In this document: positions 6,942 through 12,556 of the stretch, in pieces
Position numbering within the stretch: the first letter of the stretch is position 1
Layout of the letters: every line of letters begins with the position of its first letter
Source of the DNA: Polaromonas sp. UBA5171
Lineage (GTDB): Bacteria; Pseudomonadota; Gammaproteobacteria; Burkholderiales; Burkholderiaceae_C
DNA length: 12,556 bases
NCBI GenBank assembly: GCA_002413395.1
Contig: DHWX01000108.1
Coordinates: 1 to 12,556 of the forward strand
Reading direction: 5' to 3'
Made by a program: the position numbers and the translations under genes
Notes under the pieces: generated by a model
What the model saw: only the letters and a program-made list of their open reading frames with translations
The model's database searches: none
What the model was told of the DNA's origin: nothing

Positions 6942-6979
6942 CCATTGATCCGGCGTTCTATGCCAGAAAGTCATTCATC

Positions 6980-7708
6980 ATGAGTCAGTTTTCCAGAAGC
7001 GGCGCACGCGCCCTGGATGCCCTGCGCCCAGTGCGCATCACGCGTCATTACACCGCTTACGCCGAAGGATCGGTGTTGATTGAATTTGGTGGCACCAGGG
7101 TTCTGTGCACTGCTTCAGTTGAGGAGAAGGTCCCTAGCCATAAAAAAGGCAGCGGCGAAGGCTGGGTCACTGCCGAATACGGCATGCTGCCGCGCGCCAC
7201 CCACACGCGCGGCGATCGTGAAGCCGCTCGCGGCAAGCAGAGCGGCCGCACCCAGGAAATCCAGCGACTGATCGGCCGCGCCATGCGGTCCGTGTTTGAC
7301 CTGAAAAAATTGGGCGAGCGCACGATTCAACTCGACTGTGATGTGATTCAGGCCGATGGCGGCACCCGTACGGCCAGCATCACCGGTGCCTTTGTGGCCG
7401 CGCAGGATGCCGTCGACACCTTGCTCACCAGCGGCAAGCTCCAGCAATCGCCAATTCTCGACCACGTGGCCGCCATCTCGGTCGGCATTGTGCAGGGTGC
7501 TCCCATGCTGGACCTGGAATACACCGAAGACTCGGCCGCAGGCACTGACATGAATGTCGTCATGACCGGTGCCGGACACTATGTGGAAGTGCAGGGCACG
7601 GCGGAAGGCGCTGCTTTTTCGCGCAAGGAAATGGACGCGCTGTTGGTGCTGGCTGAAAAGGGCATTGCCGAGTTGGTCGCCATCCAGAAATATTCACTAT
7701 CAAAATAG
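6980..7708 (+). CDS. rph: Ribonuclease PH
   Basis: RNase PH is a phosphorolytic 3'-to-5' exoribonuclease that trims the 3' ends of tRNA precursors and other RNAs. The 242-residue product matches the usual length (about 238). Its sequence includes RSGARALDALRPV at the start, VLCTASVEE (41-49), GWVTAEYGMLPRATHTR (61-77), the phosphate-binding GGTRTAS (127-133), and D178 and D184, which align with the catalytic aspartates of the E. coli enzyme. The open frame runs upstream to 6764 inside the phosphatase gene; that part has no resemblance to the family. ATG at 6980 gives the canonical N-terminus, with only a weak AGAAAG upstream. It is the first gene of rph-rdgB-hemW. A terminator directly upstream leaves just 38 bp for a promoter, and none is clear. 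Confidence 0.95.
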   Translation: MSQFSRSGARALDALRPVRITRHYTAYAEGSVLIEFGGTRVLCTASVEEKVPSHKKGSGEGWVTAEYGMLPRATHTRGDREAARGKQSGRTQEIQRLIGRAMRSVFDLKKLGERTIQLDCDVIQADGGTRTASITGAFVAAQDAVDTLLTSGKLQQSPILDHVAAISVGIVQGAPMLDLEYTEDSAAGTDMNVVMTGAGHYVEVQGTAEGAAFSRKEMDALLVLAEKGIAELVAIQKYSLSK

Positions 7709-7741
7709 TAGCTAATTAAGCATATCATGTATGGGTTAATT
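7696..7741. repeat. AT-rich inverted repeats spanning the rph stop and rph-rdgB gap
   Basis: A small hairpin ACTAT-CAAA-ATAGT (7696-7709) covers the last rph codons and the stop codon. AATTAA (7714-7719) and TTAATT (7736-7741) form a second inverted pair with a 16-nt loop. The local composition is far more AT-rich than the flanking genes. The text resembles a short intergenic repeat that I recall as abundant in Comamonadaceae genomes, but I cannot confirm this within one window. Confidence 0.35.
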
Positions 7742-7754
7742 CCAGTTCTTGCTC

Positions 7755-8363
7755 ATGAAAATCGTACTTGCATCGAATAACCAGGGCAAACTTACTGAAC
7801 TGCAGGCCATGCTGGCACCACTCGGTCTGGAATTGCTGCGCCAGTCTGAGCTGGGCATCCCCGAGGCCGAGGAGCCTTTTCGCACCTTTTTCGAAAATGC
7901 ACTCGCCAAAGCCCGCCACGCATCCAGGCTCAGCGGCCTGCCCGCACTGGCCGACGATGCTGGTTTGTGCGTGGACGCTTTCGGCGGCTTGCCGGGCGTG
8001 GATACGGCGTTTTATGCCATGCAGTTTGGCTACGCCAAGGGCGACGATAACAATGTCAAAGCCTTGCTGGAGCAGATGGCGGGTTTGATGCGGCCGTCCC
8101 AGCGCCGCGCCGCACTGGTGAGCACGCTGGTGGCGGTGCGTTCCGCGGACGATCCGGAGCCACTGATAGCGTCGGGGCGGGTGGCAGGAGAAATTGCCCT
8201 TGCACCCCAAGGCGACAACGGCTTCGGCTTCGATCCGGTGATGTTCATTCCCGAGTTCGGCCAAACCTTTGCTCAACTGCCGGTCGAGGTAAAAAACGCC
8301 AACAGCCATCGCGGCAAGGCGGCCCGGCAGATGCTGGCGCTGATGCGCGAGCGCTGGCTGTAA
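7755..8363 (+). CDS. rdgB: RdgB/HAM1 family XTP/dITP pyrophosphatase
   Basis: The enzyme hydrolyses non-canonical purine triphosphates (dITP, ITP, XTP) to the monophosphate and pyrophosphate, keeping them out of DNA and RNA. The 202-residue product shows the family motifs in order: SNNQGK (7-12), TFFENALAKAR (44-54), LADDAGLCVDAFGG (66-79), DNGFGFDPVMF (154-164) and NSHRGKA (183-189). The acidic residues D67 and D68 in the active-site motif are present. The segment normally read as GV-x-SARYAG is GVDTAFYAM (81-89) here, a change in a usually conserved loop. I use the ATG at 7755; the frame extends two codons further to a TTG at 7749, which is not needed. It lies 46 bp after rph and 3 bp before hemW, consistent with one transcript. 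There is no clear Shine-Dalgarno. Confidence 0.94.
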   Translation: MKIVLASNNQGKLTELQAMLAPLGLELLRQSELGIPEAEEPFRTFFENALAKARHASRLSGLPALADDAGLCVDAFGGLPGVDTAFYAMQFGYAKGDDNNVKALLEQMAGLMRPSQRRAALVSTLVAVRSADDPEPLIASGRVAGEIALAPQGDNGFGFDPVMFIPEFGQTFAQLPVEVKNANSHRGKAARQMLALMRERWL

Positions 8364-8366
8364 ATA

Positions 8367-9588
8367 ATGGCTCGTCAAGATATTCAACACTACATGCGCA
8401 GCGGCACGCTGCAACTTCGCGCGCTGCCACCCCTGTCGCTCTATGTCCATTTGCCCTGGTGCCTGAAAAAATGTCCATATTGCGATTTCAATTCGCATGA
8501 ACTGTCGAGCGCGCTGACTGAGGGATTGCCAGAGCAGCGCTACCTTGATGCGCTGGTGGCCGATCTGGAGGCTTCACTGCCGCTGATCTGGGGTCGCGCG
8601 GTGCACAGCATCTTTATTGGCGGCGGCACGCCCAGCCTGTTCTCACCGCAGGCCATTGACCGTCTGCTGGGCGATATCCGCGCGCGGCTGCGGCTTGATG
8701 CCGACTGTGAAATCACGCTGGAAGCCAACCCCGGCACTTTTGAAAAAGACCGCTTCAAGGCCTTTCGCAGCGCTGGCGTTACGCGCCTTTCCGTCGGTGT
8801 GCAAAGTTTTGACGATCGCCACCTCAAGGCGCTGGGCCGCGTGCATGACCGCGGCCAGGCGCTGGCCGCCGTTGAAGAAGCGGCGCAAGCGTTTGACACT
8901 TTCAACCTTGACATCATGTATGCGCTGCCCGGCCAGACGCTGGAAAATCTTGAGCAGGACATGCGCCAGGCCCTGGCGCTGCAGCCGCCGCATATTTCGA
9001 TTTACCAACTGACGATCGAGCCCAATACCTACTTTGCGAAATTTCCGCCGGTGATTCCCGAGGAAGATCTGGCCTACGCCATGCTCGACCGGATCACCGA
9101 AATGACCGAGGATGCCGGACTTGCGCGCTATGAAGTGTCGGCTTACGCCAAGCCTGGGCACCGCTGCTTTCACAATCTCAACTACTGGCAATTTGGCGAT
9201 TACCTGGGAATCGGCGCGGGCGCGCACAGCAAGCTCAGCTTCCCCCACCGGGTGATTCGCCAGGTGCGTTACCGCGAGCCCGGGCTTTATATGGAAAAAG
9301 CCCTGGCCGGAGATGCCGTGACGCATGGACACAGAGGTGAGCCGTGGCGACCTGCCGTTTGAATTCATGCTTAACGCCTTGCGGCTCAGGGAAGGGTTCA
9401 AGCTGCAGGATTTTGCTGACAAGACCGGTCTGCCCCTGACCGCCATCGAGCCGGGGCTGGAAGAAGCCGAGCGCAAGGGGCTGATTGAACGCGATTTTGT
9501 TCGCGTCAAGCCGACCGGGCGCGGTTTTGATTTTCTGAACGACTTGCAGGAACTGTTTTTGGCGGTCGTGCGCCTTCCCGGGTCTTGA
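8367..9588 (+). pseudogene. hemW: HemW-like radical SAM protein, reading frame broken by +1 G
   Basis: HemW is a radical SAM heme-binding protein thought to hand heme to target enzymes. The first frame (8367-9362) carries residues 1-320 of a normal HemW: HLPWCLKKCPYCDF with the 4Fe-4S ligands C32, C36 and C39, and no fourth cysteine as in the HemN oxidase; GGGTPS (85-90); LEANPGT (118-124); VGVQSFDD (143-150); and GHRCFHNLNYW (264-274). After AVTH it changes into unrelated GHRGEPWRPAV and stops. The expected C-terminus (DTEVSRGDLPFEFMLNALRL and the winged-helix-like remainder) continues in the +1 frame to 9588. Removing one G from GG at 9327-9328 restores a 406-residue protein of normal length. 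So this is either a genuine recent frameshift or a one-base sequence error. Start at 8367, 3 bp after rdgB. No slippery sequence is visible at the junction. Confidence 0.88.
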
Positions 9589-9702
9589 CGTCGATCAAAT
9601 TTCCCTTCGGTTCAGGTTTACCCGAAGCCGCTCCCTCCGACCCGCAATAACCGTCATGCGCACGTCTGGATGCACATCGCGCGTGTAGGTGTTTCAGTAG
9701 TC
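9589..9702. other. Convergent hemW / permease intergenic region
   Basis: This 114-bp region lies between two convergent genes. It holds a 6-bp inverted repeat, CTTCGG (9605-9610) and CCGAAG (9622-9627), with an 11-nt loop but no T-run on either strand. No confident terminator, gene or RNA is visible. Confidence 0.4.
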
Positions 9703-10578
9703 TCAGTAACTGTCCTGCAGCGGGGCCGGGCGCCATTTGGCCAGACGGTTTTCGACCAGGGTCATGGCGTATTCCGCGGCCAGAGCCACCACCATGATGA
9801 TCAGGATGGCGGCATACATGCCGGCTGCATCAAACGAGCCACTGGCAATGTTGATGAGCAGGCCGATGCCGTAGCGCGCGCCGACAAACTCACCCACGAT
9901 GGCGCCGACGATGGCAAAGCCGAAGCTCACATGCAGCGAAGCGAAAATCCAGCTCATGGCCGAGGGAATGACCACCGAGCGGGTCAATTGCCAGTCTCTG
10001 GCACCCAGGATCTGGGCGTTGGCCAGCAGGTTGCGGTCGGCTTCCCGCACGCCCTGGAAAGCGTTGGAAAAGACCACGAAGAAAACCATCACAAACGACA
10101 GCGCGACCTTGGAGGTCAGCCCAAGGCCGAACAGCATGATGAAAATCGGTGCCAGCACCACGCGTGGAACCGAATTGAAAACCTTGATATAGACTGAAAA
10201 AACATCGGACAGCATGCGGTTTCGGCCCAATGCGATGCCGGCGATGATGCCGGCGATGGAGCCGCTGAAGAAGCCGAGCAGCGACTCCTCCATGGTGACC
10301 CACAAGTGGTACCAGAGCGAGCCGTTGGCGGTGCCTTCGGTCATCCATTCATACAGCCGCAAGACAACCGCTGAAGGCTTCGAAAAAAAGAATTCATCGA
10401 TCAGTCTGGTGCGGGTCAGCAGTTCCCAGCCACCCAGAACGACCACCAGAATGAAGTAGCGCCAGAAGTAGACGGCCTGCTTGCGTTTGCGCGCCGAGCG
10501 CACTGCCGCGGCCTCGATTTCGGCATCGGAGGTGCCGGGCTGGAACAGGATGCCGGAAGAAATGGTGGTATCAGTCAT
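9703..10578 (-). CDS. ABC transporter permease, nitrate/sulfonate/taurine type
   Basis: This is an integral membrane subunit of an importer related to SsuC/TauC. The 291-residue protein has a hydrophilic N-terminus of about 35 residues and about six hydrophobic segments (roughly 38-55, 98-118, 130-150, 157-175, 207-232 and 255-278). Before the fifth segment is the EAA loop that docks to the ATPase: READRNLLANAQILGARDWQ (178-197) followed by VVIPSAM, with the conserved E-A, G192 and P205. It begins 11 bp after the ATPase gene. Its Shine-Dalgarno GAGGT overlaps the ATPase stop codon with 8 nt to the ATG, the best ribosome-binding site in the window, so the two are probably translationally coupled. 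It is the last gene of the binding protein-ATPase-permease operon and is convergent with hemW. The substrate cannot be inferred from the sequence. Confidence 0.92.
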   Translation of the reverse strand: MTDTTISSGILFQPGTSDAEIEAAAVRSARKRKQAVYFWRYFILVVVLGGWELLTRTRLIDEFFFSKPSAVVLRLYEWMTEGTANGSLWYHLWVTMEESLLGFFSGSIAGIIAGIALGRNRMLSDVFSVYIKVFNSVPRVVLAPIFIMLFGLGLTSKVALSFVMVFFVVFSNAFQGVREADRNLLANAQILGARDWQLTRSVVIPSAMSWIFASLHVSFGFAIVGAIVGEFVGARYGIGLLINIASGSFDAAGMYAAILIIMVVALAAEYAMTLVENRLAKWRPAPLQDSY

Positions 10579-10589
10579 GATGATTTACC

Positions 10590-11414
10590 TCAGGCTACCA
10601 GGGCTTCCTGGCGTGCCGCGCTGCGCTGCACTTCATCGCGCAGGTCTTCCCAGATGGTGTGTGAAATATCGATAAATGCCTTGTCATAGCGAATTTCGCT
10701 GACAACGCGGGGGCGCGGGAGATCAATGGTGTAAACCGACTTCACGGTCGCCGGGCCGGCCGTCAGCACATACACCTTGTCGGCCAGAGCAATGGCCTCT
10801 TCGAGGTCATGCGTCACAAAAACGACAGATGCCCTGGCCTGGGACCAGAGCTGCAGCAGTTCCTCGTGCATCAGGACGCGGGTCTGTACGTCGAGCGCGG
10901 AAAAGGGCTCGTCCATGAGCAGGATCTGCGGCTCATTGATAAAGGTCTGGGCCAGCGAGACGCGTTTGCGCATGCCGCCTGAGAGCTGGTGCGGGTATTT
11001 CGATTCGTGGCCCGAGAGATTGACGCGCTCCAGCCAGCGCCGTGCGCTGTCGTAGGCCTGGCTTTCGGGTATGCCGCGAAACAGCGGCCCGGCCACCACG
11101 TTGTCGATCACGCTGCGCCACGGAAACAGCGCATCAGTCTGGAAGACAAAGCCGATGCCCGGGTCGATGCGGGTCACTGGCCCGCCCATCACGCGCACTT
11201 CGCCGCTGGACGGCCTGGCCAGTCCTGTGATCAGGTTGAGCGTCGTTGATTTGCCGCAGCCGGTGGGGCCGACCACGGCAACGAATTCGCCGCGGGCGAC
11301 CGTCATATTGAAATCGCGCAGCGCGGTCATGGACTTGCCGTCTGGCGTGACAAAGCGCCGACCAACATTGATCAGTTCAATCGCTGGGCCCTGGATCGAG
11401 GAGTTTTCTGGCAT
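10590..11414 (-). CDS. ABC transporter ATP-binding protein, nitrate/sulfonate/taurine type
   Basis: This is the cytoplasmic ATPase that powers the importer. The 274-residue product contains all nucleotide-binding motifs: Walker A GPTGCGKST (49-57), Q-loop FVFQ (Q92), signature LSGGMRKR (144-151), Walker B ILLMDEP (164-170), D-loop SALD and switch histidine H202 in VTHD. The ALFPWRSVIDNV stretch (95-106) is characteristic of the SsuB/TauB/NrtD group. The open frame continues upstream to 11570, but the extra 52 codons have no family resemblance, so I start at the ATG at 11414 (MPENSS). Another in-frame ATG at 11438 is possible, and neither has a good Shine-Dalgarno. It follows the binding-protein gene after 106 bp and precedes the permease gene by 11 bp, on the same strand. 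Confidence 0.93.
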   Translation of the reverse strand: MPENSSIQGPAIELINVGRRFVTPDGKSMTALRDFNMTVARGEFVAVVGPTGCGKSTTLNLITGLARPSSGEVRVMGGPVTRIDPGIGFVFQTDALFPWRSVIDNVVAGPLFRGIPESQAYDSARRWLERVNLSGHESKYPHQLSGGMRKRVSLAQTFINEPQILLMDEPFSALDVQTRVLMHEELLQLWSQARASVVFVTHDLEEAIALADKVYVLTAGPATVKSVYTIDLPRPRVVSEIRYDKAFIDISHTIWEDLRDEVQRSAARQEALVA

Positions 11415-11520
11415 GAAATTATTTCTAAGCCGGCGCATGGACTGGCATGAGTTGCGTGGATGCGCTTGCCATGCCCGGTCCAAGCGTGTGTAGCGGTGAA
11501 TGTCTGGATTTCGGAATGGC
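11415..11520 (-). other. Binding protein-ATPase spacer with weak inverted repeat
   Basis: This 106-bp gap in the ABC operon holds one 6-bp inverted repeat, GGCATG (11444-11449) and CATGCC (11470-11475), with a 20-nt loop and no T-run. Such a hairpin could protect the upstream binding-protein mRNA from 3' decay, as in other importers where the binding protein is made in excess. The repeat is short enough to be chance. I see no promoter. Confidence 0.25.
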
Positions 11521-12531
11521 TTACCTGGCGTTCTTGACAAACTCGGTGGTGTAGGTTTTCGACAGGTCAACCGTCTTGCCTTTCACGTTTTTTGAAAAAC
11601 CGGAAAGCACCGCAAGCACGGTCTCGGGGCCGCCCGCCGGCATCACGCCATCGGGGGTGAACATGCCTTTGCCGTCATTGAGCGCCTTGATGTAGCCCTC
11701 CTTGTCGCCGACGTAGAAATCTTTCGGCATTTTTTCAGCGATCTCGGCTGCGCTGTGCGTATGGATGAATTTCAGGGTCTTGACGAAGGCGTTGGCCAGC
11801 TTCTGAACCGTGGGCTTGTTCTTTTCAACCCATTCTGTCGGCATGTAGAGCGAGGCTGCCGGATAGGTGCCGCCCAGTGCCGCCTTGGTTTTTTCAATCG
11901 TTCGCATGTCAATCAGCACCCGCGCGTCACCGGTCTTGAGCAGGCGGGAAATGGTGGGCTCGGTGGTCATGCCAGCCTGAATCTTGTCTTGCTGCAGCGC
12001 TGCGATAAAGGTGGTTCCGGCGCCCACGGGAAGGGTAGAGAACTCGCTGATTGGGACGCCGGACTTGACCATCAGGTACTGGCTCAGAAAATTGGTGGAT
12101 GAGCCCAGGCCTGTCACGCCCAGGCTTTTTCCCCTGAGGTCCGCCATGGATTTGATTTCAGGGTGCTTGTTCGACACCATCTCGACCTCGCCCGGCGCCT
12201 GGCTGAACTGCACCACGGATTCCACATACTTGCCCTTGGTCTGCAGGTCCACGCAGTGGTCGTAAAAACCGACAACGCCATGCACCGCCCCGGCCAGCAT
12301 GTCGTTTTCAGCATTCACGCCAGCTCCTTCATTGAGCAGTTCCACATCAAGCCCTTCAGCCTTGAAGTAACCCAGTCCTTCGGCCAGCTTGGCCGGCAGG
12401 TAAATCTGCTTTTCGTAGCCGCCGATCATGATGGAAACCTTGTCGGCGGCAAATGCAGCGGAAGCGCTCGCAAGCATTGCGGCAAGCGCCACCGAAGTCA
12501 GTAACGCGCGGTTGACTGTTTTTGCATTCAT
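11521..12531 (-). CDS. Periplasmic substrate-binding protein, SsuA/NMT1-like ABC importer
   Basis: This is the periplasmic receptor of the importer, 336 residues long. It starts with a Sec signal peptide: a basic N-region with K4 and R8, a hydrophobic core from about residue 9 to 24, and a likely cleavage after AFA at 28, with no lipobox. The mature protein has the two-lobe binding-protein pattern of the NMT1/SsuA group: YLPAKLAEGLGYFKAEGLDVEL (split here at the first lobe, about 44-65), a DMLAGAVHGVVGFYDH stretch (about 77-92) where ligand-contacting residues usually fall, MADLRGKSLGVTGLGSS (about 129-145), and FIAALQQDKIQAGMTTEP (about 175-192). These proteins bind nitrate, sulfonates, taurine, thiamine precursors or aromatic acids; nothing here fixes which. 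It is the first gene of the operon. GGGAGG near 12550-12555 is about 18 nt from the ATG, too far to be a normal Shine-Dalgarno. The promoter lies outside the window. Confidence 0.9.
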   Translation of the reverse strand: MNAKTVNRALLTSVALAAMLASASAAFAADKVSIMIGGYEKQIYLPAKLAEGLGYFKAEGLDVELLNEGAGVNAENDMLAGAVHGVVGFYDHCVDLQTKGKYVESVVQFSQAPGEVEMVSNKHPEIKSMADLRGKSLGVTGLGSSTNFLSQYLMVKSGVPISEFSTLPVGAGTTFIAALQQDKIQAGMTTEPTISRLLKTGDARVLIDMRTIEKTKAALGGTYPAASLYMPTEWVEKNKPTVQKLANAFVKTLKFIHTHSAAEIAEKMPKDFYVGDKEGYIKALNDGKGMFTPDGVMPAGGPETVLAVLSGFSKNVKGKTVDLSKTYTTEFVKNAR

Positions 12532-12556
12532 GTTGTCTTATATGGATGCCTCCCGG

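Noticed and set aside
6764..6979. 72-residue extension of rph, or a separate fusion domain
   Set aside because: It is out-of-frame phosphatase sequence plus the terminator hairpin; the RNase PH N-terminus begins at 6980.
7725..8498. 257-residue minus-strand open frame opposite rdgB
   Set aside because: It is antisense to rdgB and hemW, has no recognisable motif, and is a high-GC codon-use shadow.
9310..9340. Programmed +1 frameshift in hemW
   Set aside because: No slippery sequence, rare-codon/stop pair or downstream stem was visible at the junction, and HemW proteins are not known to use frameshifting.
9605..9627. CTTCGG/CCGAAG hairpin as hemW terminator
   Set aside because: Only 6 bp with an 11-nt loop and no T-run on either strand.

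Overview
The window looks like chromosomal DNA of a betaproteobacterium of the order Burkholderiales, probably family Comamonadaceae (Polaromonas/Rhodoferax-like). I base this on protein flavour, moderate-to-high GC and the gene order greB / spoT / rpoZ-gmk-yicC / Ser-Thr kinase-PP2C phosphatase / rph-rdgB-hemW. The assignment comes from recall of the families, not from a search.

Layout. Positions 57-102 hold a degenerate 3' half of a tRNA-Arg gene without its 5' half. greB (+, 144-704) follows and is convergent with spoT (-, 751-2994). A strong hairpin/T-run terminator (3059-3086) separates spoT from a minus-strand operon yicC > gmk > rpoZ (4920 down to 3105). A 70-bp divergent region with nested palindromes (4959-4976) separates yicC from a plus-strand pair, a soluble eukaryotic-type Ser/Thr kinase and a PP2C phosphatase, joined by an ATGA overlap. 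The pair ends at an intrinsic terminator (6912-6941). Next are rph, rdgB and hemW on the plus strand. The hemW frame is broken by one extra G at 9327-9328. The right end is a minus-strand ABC importer of the nitrate/sulfonate/taurine type, in the order binding protein > ATPase > permease (12531 down to 9703), convergent with hemW.

How the genes fit together. Most are information-processing and nucleotide-housekeeping genes: transcript-cleavage factor GreB, (p)ppGpp synthetase/hydrolase SpoT, RNA polymerase omega, guanylate kinase, YicC RNase, RNase PH, and the ITP/XTP pyrophosphatase RdgB. Gmk, SpoT and RdgB share purine-nucleotide metabolism, and omega is a known part of one ppGpp site on RNA polymerase. 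The kinase/phosphatase pair is a self-contained reversible phosphorylation module with unknown targets. The ABC importer is probably an independent accessory operon whose substrate cannot be read from sequence.

I see no transposase, CRISPR array or phage gene. The observations most worth following up are the hemW frameshift, the tRNA-Arg remnant, and the kinase/phosphatase module with its palindromic control region. I do not claim a proven new system here.
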